Assembly: GCA_029263175.1 (NCBI GenBank)
Contig: JAJCXZ010000087.1
Coordinates: 1-64,000 of the forward strand
Length of the DNA stretch: 64,000 nucleotides
Direction of reading: 5' to 3'
Origin: Acidimicrobiales bacterium
GTDB lineage: Bacteria > Actinomycetota > Acidimicrobiia > Acidimicrobiales > Aldehydirespiratoraceae
Each line of letters opens with the position of its first letter. The stretch's first letter is position 1. A program made the translations under genes and the position numbers. The notes under the pieces are model-generated. The model had not been told where the DNA came from. It was given only the letters and a program-made list of their open reading frames with translations, and searched no databases. Shown here piece by piece: positions 1-8,931 of this stretch.

Positions 1-2545
1 CGTCGAGCACGTTGAGCTTCCCGGCTCGGCGGGCGGGGAGCCATGCCGCCAGCAGTGTGGCAGCGGTGGCGATGAGGGAGACCCGCAGGATCGAGACCAT
101 GGGAAAGGCCATCGATCCACCGAAGTCGTCCTCCGGCAGCGCCGACACGACGCCCCAACCGAAGACGAGCCCGACGCTGATGCCGAGCACCGCGCCGAAC
201 ATGGCCACGATTGCGGCTTCCCAACGAACCATGCGGCGGGTCTGACGGCGAGTCATGCCGACCGCCCGAAGCAGGCCGATTTCACGGGTGCGCTCGTGGA
301 CCGAGAGCGCCAGGGTGTTGGCGATGCCGATGAGGGCGATGATCACGGCGAGCGCAAGGAGTGCGTTGATGACGACCAGCATCTGATCGATGGTGTCCTC
401 GAAGCTCTGCTGGAACTCACTCGCCGTCTGGATCGACACCTGCGGGTACTGGGCCTGCAACCGGGCGATGCTTGGTCCAGCGTCGGTGAGTGTGACATCT
501 TCAGCGAGGACGGCAGCCACCCAGTCATCGAGCAGGCCGACGTTGGCGTCGTCGAAGACGTGATCGGGGACGATCGGGTCATCGAAGATTGTCTTGTCGT
601 CGTAGATGGCCGCCACCGTCAGCTGCGTCGAATAGCCAGTGGCGAACTCGGTGGTGACGGTGTCGCCGACGCCGATTCCGAGATCGGTCGCCACGTCGGT
701 GTGAACCACGATCACGTCCGTGGCCTCACTGTCCGGCAAAGAGCCGGTGGTGACGTCGACGTTGAAGAGTTGCCCGAGGGCGCCCACGTCCATGGCGGTC
801 AGACCGATCACGTCACCGTTCACCGATGTCGTGCTGACGAGAGCGTCGTCGTACCGCATCCCGGCCACGGCCTCGAAGTGGCCGGTGGCGGCAAGATCAT
901 CGGCCACGGTCTGGGTCAGACCGGCTTCGTTCTCGTCGGTGATGACATAGTCGGCGTTGACACTCGAGTCGATCAGGTCGCTGAGGCTGGTCTTCAGTGA
1001 TTCCCCGACGACGTAGCCGGTGGTGACCAACGACAGGCCGATCATCAATGCGGCACCTGTGGTGGCCGTGCGGCGGGGATTGCGGGCCGCGTTCTCGGAG
1101 GCCAGAACGCCGGCACGGCCGAAGGCCTTGCGGATCGGCCAGCCGACCACCTGGGTGACGGGGTGAGCAACCGCCGGGGCCGCGAGCGTGACGCCAAGGA
1201 AGATGCAGACAGCGGCGAAACCCAGCACGGTGACGACACCGAGCGTGCTACCCACTCCGCCGAACAGGCCGAATGCGCCGACAGCAAGTCCGACGGTGAG
1301 GCCACCGATGCCGATGCCGAGACGACGGCTGGTGTCGGTGGTGTCCAAGTCTGCGCCGTCGCGCAAGGCCTGGATCGGAGAGATCGAGGCCGCGCTGCGG
1401 GCTGGAACGATGGCCGAGATGATCGTGACGCCGACACCGAGGACCGAAGCGATGATCAATGTGCGAGCTGCGAGAATGGTCGGGCTGTCGGGCAACTCTG
1501 CGCCGAGCGCGCCGAACAGTGCCTTGAGGCCTTCTGCCAGGCCGATCCCCGCACCGATCCCGATTGCTGATGCGATGACACCGACGAGCAGCGCCTCGGT
1601 GATGATCGAGCGCCGGATCTGGCTGGCATTGGCGCCAATGGACCGGAGGAGTCCGATCTCTCTCACCCGCTGGCTGAGCACGATGGCGAACGTGTTGTAG
1701 ATGATGAAGATCGACACGAAGAGAGACACGATGGCAAAGCCGAGGAGCACGTTGCCGACGATGGTGACGCCCTCGTTGAACTCGGCCGTCTCCTCGGCGG
1801 TGATCGTGGCGTTGTCCACGACCTCAGTGCTGGAACCGTCGATGATCTCGCCGATCGAAGCGGTCACGACGGTTGCGTCGGCGCCATCGTCGAGCCGAAT
1901 GGTGATCGAGTCGATCTGTCCCTCCGCACCCCAGAGGCGTTGCGCTTCGTCGAGCGAGACATGCATGAGCGTGGCCCCAACGGTGGCGTTGTCCTTGCCG
2001 AAGCTTGTGGTGCCGACGAGCGTGAAGTCCTCTTCGACGCCGATCGGCGTGACCAGGTCGTAGCTCCCGCCGACGATGAAGTCGTGCTTGGCTGCCGCGT
2101 CGTAGTCCATCGTGAATTCACGAGGGTCGTCGGGGGCTTCGCCGTCGACGATCGAGAACGAACCGAGTTCCTCGTCGCCAGTCCACGAGAACGTGAGCTG
2201 CGGCGGGCCCTGAGTCGAGATCGTCGAGCCGTCGGTCTTGATCGGTTGCACCGAACTGTCGGGTGCCTCGGCGAAGGGGACCGCGAGGTCGACGCCGTCG
2301 ATGGCGTTGACCTGGGCAACGAGGTCTTCGTCGAGCGGCACGGGTTCGCCGAATTCGCTCGTTGGGCGAACGACGAGGTCGGTGCCGTCGGTGATCTCCT
2401 CGGACAGGTCACTGAACGTCGACCGAAGTCCGTCGGAGAGAACGAAGCTGGCGACGACGAAGCCGACGCCGAGAACGACCGCGAAAGTCGTCATCGCGAA
2501 CCGCGCCTTGTTGGCGACGAGGTTGCGGATGGTGAGACGCAACAT
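1..2545 (-). CDS. ABC transporter permease, FtsX/MacB type (3' end cut by window edge)
   Basis: This is an inner-membrane permease of the FtsX superfamily, the family that partners LolD/MacB-type ATPases in efflux or in extraction of lipids and peptides from the membrane. The frame is open from ATG at 2545 to base 1 (about 848 codons). It starts MLRLTIRNLVANKARF, a usual N-terminus for this family, followed by a hydrophobic helix, a large extracytoplasmic domain, and two FtsX blocks marked by REIGLLRSIGA and REIGLLRAVGM. The last visible residues, AAWLPARRAGKLNVLD, match the usual FtsX C-terminus, so only a few codons are missing. The start lies 2 bases after the stop of the ATPase gene, so the two are almost certainly co-transcribed. 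The substrate cannot be told from sequence. Confidence 0.93.
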   Translation of the reverse strand, partial: MLRLTIRNLVANKARFAMTTFAVVLGVGFVVASFVLSDGLRSTFSDLSEEITDGTDLVVRPTSEFGEPVPLDEDLVAQVNAIDGVDLAVPFAEAPDSSVQPIKTDGSTISTQGPPQLTFSWTGDEELGSFSIVDGEAPDDPREFTMDYDAAAKHDFIVGGSYDLVTPIGVEEDFTLVGTTSFGKDNATVGATLMHVSLDEAQRLWGAEGQIDSITIRLDDGADATVVTASIGEIIDGSSTEVVDNATITAEETAEFNEGVTIVGNVLLGFAIVSLFVSIFIIYNTFAIVLSQRVREIGLLRSIGANASQIRRSIITEALLVGVIASAIGIGAGIGLAEGLKALFGALGAELPDSPTILAARTLIIASVLGVGVTIISAIVPARSAASISPIQALRDGADLDTTDTSRRLGIGIGGLTVGLAVGAFGLFGGVGSTLGVVTVLGFAAVCIFLGVTLAAPAVAHPVTQVVGWPIRKAFGRAGVLASENAARNPRRTATTGAALMIGLSLVTTGYVVGESLKTSLSDLIDSSVNADYVITDENEAGLTQTVADDLAATGHFEAVAGMRYDDALVSTTSVNGDVIGLTAMDVGALGQLFNVDVTTGSLPDSEATDVIVVHTDVATDLGIGVGDTVTTEFATGYSTQLTVAAIYDDKTIFDDPIVPDHVFDDANVGLLDDWVAAVLAEDVTLTDAGPSIARLQAQYPQVSIQTASEFQQSFEDTIDQMLVVINALLALAVIIALIGIANTLALSVHERTREIGLLRAVGMTRRQTRRMVRWEAAIVAMFGAVLGISVGLVFGWGVVSALPEDDFGGSMAFPMVSILRVSLIATAATLLAAWLPARRAGKLNVLD

Positions 2546-2547
2546 GA

Positions 2548-3327
2548 TCAGGCCGCGCCTTTCAGGTCATCGAGGGACTTCATGCGGTCGAGGACGGTGT
2601 CGGGTGTGGGGTCGGCCAGCTCGCTGACGATCTTGCCGTCGACCAGGAAGATGACCCGGTCGGCATAGGACGCGGCGTTGGGGTCGTGGGTGACCATCAC
2701 GATGGTTTGACCCATTTCCCGCACGGCTCGCCGCATGAAGGCGAGGATCTCGGCCCCGGTGGTGGAGTCGAGGTTGCCGGTGGGCTCATCCGCGAACACG
2801 ATCTCGGGCCGGCTGGCGAGGGCCCGGCTGACAGCGACTCGTTGCTGCTGCCCGCCGGAGAGCTCGTTGGGGCGATGGTCGGTGCGATCGGCGAGGCCGA
2901 CCGTGGTGATGACCTGGTCAACCCACGCTTGGTCGGGGGTGATGCCCGCGAGATCCATTGGGAGGGTGATGTTCTCCATGGCGCTGAGGGTCGGCACCAG
3001 ATTGAATGCCTGGAAGATGAAGCCGACGCGGTCACGGCGGAGCAGTGTGAGGTGGCGCTCGCTGAGCGTGGAGAGGTCGGTATCGCCGATGAGGATGCCA
3101 CCGCTGGTGACGTCGTCGAGCCCGGCCAGGCAGTGCATCAGCGTCGACTTGCCCGAGCCGGACGGGCCCATGATGGCGGTGAACTGGCCTCGCTCGAACG
3201 AGACATCGACGTCGTCGAGCGCCCGGACTTCGGTCTGTCCTGATCCGTAGATCTTGGAGACGCCGACAGCGGCGGCCGCTTGGTTGCGAGTGGGAAGGGT
3301 GTGGATCGGAGGATCGAGAACGGTCAT
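2548..3327 (-). CDS. ABC transporter ATP-binding protein, MacB/LolD type
   Basis: This is the ATPase subunit that should energise the adjacent FtsX permease. The 259-residue protein has Walker A GPSGSGKST at about 54-62, a Q-loop Gln at about 106, the signature LSGGQ at about 156-160 and Walker B ending in the catalytic Glu of FADEPTGNLD near 181. The length is normal for the LolD/MacB ATPase family. A longer reading frame begins 60 bases upstream, but the ATG at 3327 (MTVLDPP) puts the conserved part at its usual distance from the N-terminus. It lies downstream of a cluster of palindromes (3413-3489) and of a divergently named but same-strand two-component system, a common arrangement for antimicrobial or envelope-stress exporters. 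That role is inference. Confidence 0.93.
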   Translation of the reverse strand: MTVLDPPIHTLPTRNQAAAAVGVSKIYGSGQTEVRALDDVDVSFERGQFTAIMGPSGSGKSTLMHCLAGLDDVTSGGILIGDTDLSTLSERHLTLLRRDRVGFIFQAFNLVPTLSAMENITLPMDLAGITPDQAWVDQVITTVGLADRTDHRPNELSGGQQQRVAVSRALASRPEIVFADEPTGNLDSTTGAEILAFMRRAVREMGQTIVMVTHDPNAASYADRVIFLVDGKIVSELADPTPDTVLDRMKSLDDLKGAA

Positions 3328-3412
3328 TGGTTGATCTTTCGGGTGTGTCCGTCTTGGGGGATTCGGATTGGGGGATCTCTTGAACACAGTTTGCGGAGCG
3401 GACGATGCGGCG

Positions 3413-3428
3413 GCATCAGGCCTGATGC
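3413..3428. promoter_or_regulatory. 16-bp perfect palindrome upstream of the ABC exporter
   Basis: The sequence GCATCAGGCCTGATGC is a perfect 16-bp palindrome about 85 bases upstream of the ATPase start. It sits beside a second group of repeats at 3460-3489 and is a candidate operator for the exporter operon. No U-tract follows on either strand, so a terminator is less likely. Confidence 0.5.
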
Positions 3429-3459
3429 GGATTGGCCGTCATCCGCAAGGATGATCTGA

Positions 3460-3489
3460 TCTCAGGGTTGTCTCAGGGGAACCCTGAGA
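3460..3489. promoter_or_regulatory. Three TCTCAGGG boxes at 11-bp phasing (candidate response-regulator site)
   Basis: TCTCAGGG occurs at 3460-3467 and 3471-3478 and, inverted, at 3482-3489. The starts are exactly 11 bases apart, one helical turn. The outer copies also form a 10-bp stem (TCTCAGGGTT with AACCCTGAGA). The block lies just past the stop of the NarL-type regulator and upstream of the ABC exporter. An operator bound by that regulator is the favoured reading; a hairpin ending the kinase/regulator transcript is the alternative, though no U-run follows on the minus strand. Confidence 0.55.
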
Positions 3490-3493
3490 TCGG

Positions 3494-4156
3494 CTAGCCC
3501 TGCCCTGGGCGGACGAGTCCGCTTTCGTAGGCGACGACCACGGCTTGGACGCGATCGCGTACCCCGAGCTTCATGAGAACGCGACCCACGTGGGTCTTCA
3601 CGGTGGTTTCGCCGACGAAGAGCGACGCCGCGATTTCGGCATTGGAGAGTCCGCGAGCCATGGCGATGAGCACTTCGGTTTCGCGTTCGGTGAGCTCTTC
3701 GATACCCGGTCGGTCGACGGTGTCGGCCGGCGCGTTGCGCGCGAATTCCTCGACCAGGCGACGGGTGATCGATGGCGCCAGCAGGGCATCGCCGGCCGCG
3801 ACGATCCGGACTGCTTCGATCAGGCTCTCGGGAGGCGTGTCCTTCAGCAGGAACCCGGCCGCCCCGGCCCGCAGTGCCGAGTACACGTATTCGTCGAGAT
3901 CGAACGTGGTGAGGATGAGCACGCGAGACGTGACATGGGGATCGGCCATCAGCTGTCGGGTGGCCTCGACCCCGTCCAGCTCAGGCATGCGTATGTCCAT
4001 GAGTACGACATCGGGCCGTGCCTGCCGGATGATGTCGAGAGCCTCGCGGCCGTTCTCCGCCTCGGCCACGACTTCGATGCCCGGGTCGGACTCGAGAATC
4101 ATCTTGAACCCGGTGCGCATGAGGGCCTGGTCGTCGACGACCGCGACGCTGATCAT
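3494..4156 (-). CDS. Response regulator, NarL/LuxR type
   Basis: This cytoplasmic DNA-binding response regulator should be phosphorylated by the kinase encoded just upstream. The 220-residue protein has an N-terminal receiver domain with acidic pair D8/D9, phosphoacceptor Asp near 54 in VVLMDIRMPELDG, and a C-terminal LuxR-type helix-turn-helix starting at LTERETEVL. The start is the ATG at 4156, which overlaps the kinase stop (ATGA); a longer frame upstream is an out-of-phase shadow of the kinase. The receiver plus LuxR architecture with a HisKA_3 kinase matches DesK/DesR- and LiaSR-like systems. The ABC exporter downstream is the obvious target. Confidence 0.95.
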   Translation of the reverse strand: MISVAVVDDQALMRTGFKMILESDPGIEVVAEAENGREALDIIRQARPDVVLMDIRMPELDGVEATRQLMADPHVTSRVLILTTFDLDEYVYSALRAGAAGFLLKDTPPESLIEAVRIVAAGDALLAPSITRRLVEEFARNAPADTVDRPGIEELTERETEVLIAMARGLSNAEIAASLFVGETTVKTHVGRVLMKLGVRDRVQAVVVAYESGLVRPGQG

Positions 4157-5337
4157 CGGTGGTCGCCGATCGGGAGGATGGCCGCGACGACGTAGCCGCC
4201 GCCGGTGCGGGGGCCGGCGGCGAGGCTGCCACCAAAGGCTTCGGCCCGCTCGCGCATGCCGACGAGTCCTTGCCCGGCACCCGTGTTGTTGACGGACGCG
4301 CCTCGGCCATCGTCGGTGACCCGGACCACGAGTTCGTGCTCGCCGTAGGTGAGGCAGACGGAGGCTCGGGCTGGTCCCGCGTGCTTGAGGGCGTTGGTGA
4401 GGGACTCCTGGACGATTCGGTAGGCCGAGAGTTCGAGCGAGGCGGGGAGTGGCTGGGCTTCGCCTTCGAGCACGAGGTCCACCGTCATTCCGGCCTTCTC
4501 GCACTGGTCAATGAGGCGGCTGAAGTCGTCGAGTCCGGGAGCGGGCGCGAGTTGGAGCTCCTCGTCGTCGCTGCGGAGAACGCCGAGGATCCGACGCATC
4601 TCATCGAGCGAATCGCGGCCCGTTGTTTCGATGGCCCCGAGCGCCTCTGCAGCCATCGCCGGGTTCGTGTCGATGATGCGGCGAGCGGCTCCGGCCTGGA
4701 CGACCATCACACTCATCGAGTGGGCGACCACGTCGTGCAGCTCGCGAGCGATACGGGTGCGTTCCTCGGCGACGGCGGACTGGGATTCGGCGCGGTGCTG
4801 GGCCGCTGTGCGCTCGGCGGCGGTCTCGAGCTCGCGGAGGTAGGCCCGGCGAGTGCGAAGGTTGTCGCCCAAGACGAAGGCCGTGCCGTACATCACGAAG
4901 AACGCGGGGACGGCAAACCACGGCAGGTCTTCCTCCGGGATGAGCACGCCAATGGTGCCCACGACGACGATCGCCGAGATGGCTACCACTGCGTGGCGAA
5001 ACGACGCCGGCCTGTCCACATGGGCGCCGACGCTGTACACGGCGATCAGGAGGCCGGGGCCCATCGGATCATCGGGGTAGTCGAGTACCCAGAACGTCAA
5101 GGTCGAAAGGAGGATGATCCACATCGAGATGACGGGCAAGCGCCGACGGGTCGCGATGGGCACGGTGGCGAAGATGATGAGGAACCATCCGAGCACCCCG
5201 ATGTGGCGCTCGCCGTCCGGGACCTCGGCTGTGATTCCCGCGACGATGGCGAACGCCATGAAGACGCCGGCGAAGATCGTATCGGTCACAAGTGGCCGCG
5301 ATCTCATCCATTCCGTCGTCGTTCGTACGGCTCCCAT
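4153..5337 (-). CDS. Sensor histidine kinase, DesK/NarX type (HisKA_3)
   Basis: This membrane sensor kinase pairs with the downstream NarL-type regulator. About 394 residues are read from MGAVRTT. Four or more hydrophobic helices fill residues 20-160, then a helical linker and the HisKA_3 dimerisation motif RELHDVVAHSMSV with phospho-His near 201. The ATPase region has the N-box ESLTNALKHAG and the G-box DDGRG followed by GQGLVGMRERA. There is no large extracellular domain, so it probably senses something in or at the membrane. An in-frame ATG at 5376 would add 13 residues. I prefer 5337 because it leaves room for promoters facing the divergent cyclase gene, but neither start has a clear ribosome-binding site. 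The gene overlaps the regulator by 4 bases. Confidence 0.92.
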   Translation of the reverse strand: MGAVRTTTEWMRSRPLVTDTIFAGVFMAFAIVAGITAEVPDGERHIGVLGWFLIIFATVPIATRRRLPVISMWIILLSTLTFWVLDYPDDPMGPGLLIAVYSVGAHVDRPASFRHAVVAISAIVVVGTIGVLIPEEDLPWFAVPAFFVMYGTAFVLGDNLRTRRAYLRELETAAERTAAQHRAESQSAVAEERTRIARELHDVVAHSMSVMVVQAGAARRIIDTNPAMAAEALGAIETTGRDSLDEMRRILGVLRSDDEELQLAPAPGLDDFSRLIDQCEKAGMTVDLVLEGEAQPLPASLELSAYRIVQESLTNALKHAGPARASVCLTYGEHELVVRVTDDGRGASVNNTGAGQGLVGMRERAEAFGGSLAAGPRTGGGYVVAAILPIGDHR

Positions 5338-5407
5338 GGGTTCACGGTAGGGACGAACTCGCCGCTCGCGCATCATCCCCGATGGTGAACCCGGGTCCTC
5401 CTGGGGG

Positions 5408-8400
5408 ATGACCGCCTACGCTGGCCCCGTGGATTGTCCGTCATGTCATGTCGTCATCACCGATGACGCGCGGTTTTGCAGCAGCTGCGGGCATGAGGTT
5501 GCACCCCGGGCCGACGAGCGCAGGGTGGTCACGGTCCTGTTCGCCGACATCGTCGGGTTCACCGGGCTCTCCGAAGACCGTGACCCGGAGCAGGTGAAGA
5601 ACCTCGTCGACCGTTGCTTCGCGCTTCTGGCCGATGACATCACGGCATTCGGTGGCCGCGTCGACAAGGTGATCGGCGATGCGATCGTCGCGTTGTATGG
5701 CGCACCGATCGCGCATGAAGACGACGCCGAGCGGGCTGTGCGAGCCGCGCTTCGTATGCAGGAGACCGTGCATCGCTACGACGACGAGACCGGTGTTGGT
5801 ATTCGCCTTCGGATCGGTGTGAACACCGGCGAGGTGCTCGTCGGTGCCCTGTCGGCCGGCGACGACTACACCGCCATGGGCGATGTGGTGAACACGGCGT
5901 CACGGCTCCAGACGGCTGCGGAGCCGGGCACGGTGCTGGTCGGCGGCTCCACACAAGAGGCCACCCACGACCTCATCCACTACCGATCGATGGGTCAGCT
6001 TCATGCCCGCGGGCGCGAGGAACCGGTTGACGCTTTCCGTGCGCTGCAACCATTCGGTCGACCCGGTGAACGCCGCCGCAGCGTCGAGGGTCCCCTTGTC
6101 GGTCGTGAGACCGAGCTGGCCGTGCTTCGCGAGGTCATCGATGGTGCGATCGATCAGTCTCGGGCACAGCTGATCACACTCGTCGGTGAGTCCGGGTTGG
6201 GCAAGTCCCGCCTTGGTCGCGAGGTTGCCGAGATCGCTCGCTTCGATCATGACGCCCGTGTCTTGCGGGGGCGCTGCCTCCCGTATGGCGAGGCCAACAT
6301 CTGGTGGCCGATCGCCGAGGCGATTCGAGGCGCGGCTGGACTCGCACCGGAGATCCTGGGCGAAGACGACACCGACACCGCCGAGCGGATTTCGGCCGCC
6401 ATTGGCGTTGTCTTCGAAAAGGAGGATGCTCCTGACGGCGATGCCGACCGAGTGGTGCAAGGACTGCTCTACCTGATGGGGTTGCCCAACGAATTGTCCC
6501 GACTCGACACCGAGCGCGCCACGGCTGAAGCAATCCGCTCCGTCTCGGTCGTGATGCACCACGCGAGCGCCAAGTGGCCGATCGTCCTCTGGATCAACGA
6601 TCTCCACTGGGCTGACGAAGCGATCCTGCAGCTGATCGACGGCCTGCTCGACCGTCTGGCCCGCCAGCCACTGATCGTGTTGGTCACGGGCGCTCCGTCG
6701 TTGTTCGAGCGATGGCAGCCTCGCCCCGGCCGGTTCAACGCGATCTCGATGACACTCGACCCCTTGCCCGACGACGCCATGGGGCGGCTCGCGGCTGAGC
6801 TTCTCCCCGCGCTCGATCTCGAATCTCGGGGACGTCTTGTCGAGCGAGCGGGCGGAAACCCGCTGTTCCTCGAAGAGATGGCTCGGATGATGTCGGGCAC
6901 GGCCGGAGCCACCGTGGATGCGTTGCCGGCCAACGTCCGCAGCGTCGTCGGTGCGCGGCTCGATGCACTCGACGACAACGCCCGCCTGGTGATCAGCGAC
7001 GCCGCGGTATTGGGCGTTCGGGGCGATCTCGAATCGCTGAAGACGATGGGCGACTACACGCCCGGAACCCACGACGTCGACCGGGCACTCGGGGAGCTCC
7101 GGCGCGCCGACCTGCTCGAGCTGGACACGTCGGGGTGGGCGTTTCAATCCAAGCTCGTTCGCGATGTGGTCTACGACCGCCTGACCAAGACCGATCGTGC
7201 CTGGCGGCACGCGGGGGTCGCGAGCTGGATCGCGAAGAATCATCGTCTCGGCGGGTCCGACACGATCGCCTACCACTACCGGCGGGCGGCCGAACTCCAG
7301 GACGACCTCGGCGGGGTCGACGGGCTGGGTGAGGATCTCATCGACGGTGCCATCACCTGGACCATTCGAGCCGCAACCGAGCAAGGCGGTTCTGCTTCGG
7401 CGGAACATGTGCTCAAGCTCTACAACGAGGCCCTCGCGCTCATGACGCCGGACGACCCCCGCCGTGCCGAGGTGCTGTTGGCGCGAGCAAGGTCGTCCGT
7501 GCGTGCGCTTCGATCCGATCTCGCCCAGGCCGATCTGGATGATGCGATCGTGCTCATCGAGCGGTCGGGCAATGAGCAGCTGCGTGTCCGGCGCTATCTG
7601 CTCGAGAGTGAGATCGCCCAATGGGCCGACGACCGACCCGAGGCCATGGCTGCCGCGCACCTCGCACTCGATATTGCCCGTGGGCTTGGTGACAAGCTGT
7701 TGATCGCCGAAGGCCTGCGGCGTTTGGGCATGGTTGAGGTCTTCGCCGGTAACTATCGCGATGCTGAGTCCGTGATACTCGAAGCGGTCGCGGCGTATGA
7801 GGCAGCCGACGATGTTGCCGGGTTGGCCTGGTCTCGCCAGAACCTGGCGTGGATTGCGTTCGCCGAAGGTCGCATGTCCGAGGCGGAGGATCGCCTCGCC
7901 GATGCGGCGGAAGCGTTCGAGGAGAGCGGTGACCGTGCCGGAATGGCGTGGACCCGCGGGCTGCTGGCGTACGTCCGAATATCTGATGGCCGCTTCGCCG
8001 AGGCGGTGGAGTTGGCCAAGGTGTCGCTGGAGGACGCCGAGACCCAGGGTGACGAGTGGGGTCAGGGGATGATGCATGTGGCGCTCGCCACGGCGTCTCT
8101 GTGGACCGGTCAGGTGCTCGATGCCCTCGGGCATGCCGACCGCGCGCTCGACATGCTGTCTGACCGCTCCGACGCTGTCGGGTCATCACAGGCCCAAGCG
8201 GCACGGGGTCGCGCCCTGGTTCGGGCCGGTCGTGTGGCGGACGGGATCGATGCGCTGAAGCGTTCAGGGGAGGCGGCCCGCCGCGGTCCGGCCTCCGACA
8301 TGATCTACACCTCGCTTGCCGCGGCAGCGGCGACCGTGGGTGACGCCGAAGCTGCCGAGGTGGCGTTTGCGGGTCTTCGTGCGGCCGAGCCCGATGTGCT

Positions 8401-8896
8401 CGGCCAGAGTGAACGATCGATTGCGCGGGCAATGCTGGCGATGCAGGCCGGTGATGTCGAAACCGCGGTGCCGCTGCTCGAGGCCATGCCCGCGATCGGC
8501 GATTCCAGGGGCAACACGTGGGGGTGGGCGGCTCGCTCCCTGGCCGCCGCAATGAACGGCCAAGACATCTCTTCGTGGGTGGATGCGGTGGAGACGTCGT
8601 CGCGAGCCACCTACGGCGATCGTGTTCTCGCTCGCTGTGCTGTTGCCTGTGCGGCTGCGCGCTCCGGCGACGAGGTCGCGGCCCGGTCCGCGCTCGCCCG
8701 AGCAGTCGAGGCCGTGCCTGAAGGCGGGGATCGGGTTCATGCTGCGATCATCGCGGCGGCTCGAGCCGAGTGTGCCGCGGCCATTGATGGTCTTGATCGT
8801 GCCACCGCAGCCTCAGAAGCCGAGACCGCATTCGCTCTGATCGGCTCCTCGAGCACGGGCTGGCGCACCCTCTTCCACATCGCCGCGGGCGCCTAG
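5408..8896 (+). CDS. Class III adenylate/guanylate cyclase with AAA ATPase and TPR-like regions
   Basis: This 1162-residue signalling protein starts with a zinc ribbon (Cys 10, 13, 24, 27), then a class III cyclase domain with metal-binding Asp 47 in FADIVGFTGLSE, Asp 91 in DKVIGDAIVALYG, and the Asn/Arg pair in VNTASRL near 162-166. The catalytic set therefore looks intact. An AAA/STAND-type ATPase follows (P-loop GESGLGKSR near 260-268; Walker B-like IVLWINDLHWADE). Residues from about 650 to the end are Ala-rich helices of TPR character. This architecture is common in actinobacteria and is often annotated as an ATP-binding adenylate/guanylate cyclase; partners are unknown. Translation probably starts at the ATG directly after a G-run. 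The gene ends inside the palindromic terminator it shares with the convergent gene. A CRP-like gene in this window (45503) could respond to its product, but nothing links them directly. Confidence 0.93.
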   Translation: MTAYAGPVDCPSCHVVITDDARFCSSCGHEVAPRADERRVVTVLFADIVGFTGLSEDRDPEQVKNLVDRCFALLADDITAFGGRVDKVIGDAIVALYGAPIAHEDDAERAVRAALRMQETVHRYDDETGVGIRLRIGVNTGEVLVGALSAGDDYTAMGDVVNTASRLQTAAEPGTVLVGGSTQEATHDLIHYRSMGQLHARGREEPVDAFRALQPFGRPGERRRSVEGPLVGRETELAVLREVIDGAIDQSRAQLITLVGESGLGKSRLGREVAEIARFDHDARVLRGRCLPYGEANIWWPIAEAIRGAAGLAPEILGEDDTDTAERISAAIGVVFEKEDAPDGDADRVVQGLLYLMGLPNELSRLDTERATAEAIRSVSVVMHHASAKWPIVLWINDLHWADEAILQLIDGLLDRLARQPLIVLVTGAPSLFERWQPRPGRFNAISMTLDPLPDDAMGRLAAELLPALDLESRGRLVERAGGNPLFLEEMARMMSGTAGATVDALPANVRSVVGARLDALDDNARLVISDAAVLGVRGDLESLKTMGDYTPGTHDVDRALGELRRADLLELDTSGWAFQSKLVRDVVYDRLTKTDRAWRHAGVASWIAKNHRLGGSDTIAYHYRRAAELQDDLGGVDGLGEDLIDGAITWTIRAATEQGGSASAEHVLKLYNEALALMTPDDPRRAEVLLARARSSVRALRSDLAQADLDDAIVLIERSGNEQLRVRRYLLESEIAQWADDRPEAMAAAHLALDIARGLGDKLLIAEGLRRLGMVEVFAGNYRDAESVILEAVAAYEAADDVAGLAWSRQNLAWIAFAEGRMSEAEDRLADAAEAFEESGDRAGMAWTRGLLAYVRISDGRFAEAVELAKVSLEDAETQGDEWGQGMMHVALATASLWTGQVLDALGHADRALDMLSDRSDAVGSSQAQAARGRALVRAGRVADGIDALKRSGEAARRGPASDMIYTSLAAAAATVGDAEAAEVAFAGLRAAEPDVLGQSERSIARAMLAMQAGDVETAVPLLEAMPAIGDSRGNTWGWAARSLAAAMNGQDISSWVDAVETSSRATYGDRVLARCAVACAAARSGDEVAARSALARAVEAVPEGGDRVHAAIIAAARAECAAAIDGLDRATAASEAETAFALIGSSSTGWRTLFHIAAGA

Positions 8897-8931
8897 TTGA
8901 AACGGGGGTCAGACCTCTGTTTCAACTAGGC
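8891..8931. terminator. Bidirectional palindromic terminator, GGGGTCAGACC core (site 1)
   Basis: A perfect 13-bp stem (GCCTAGTTGAAAC at 8891-8903 with GTTTCAACTAGGC at 8919-8931) encloses GGGGGTCAGACCTCT. It separates two convergent genes. The TAG of the cyclase gene lies in the left arm and the TGA of the DUF4173 gene lies in the loop core. There is no U-tract. The core recurs at 37034-37046 and, inverted, near 40526-40538. Confidence 0.7.

Noticed and set aside
5900-8134. Long (744-codon) open frame on the minus strand inside the cyclase gene
   Set aside because: High-GC codon bias opens antisense frames; the composition is low-quality, no motif is visible and the plus-strand gene has clear catalytic residues.
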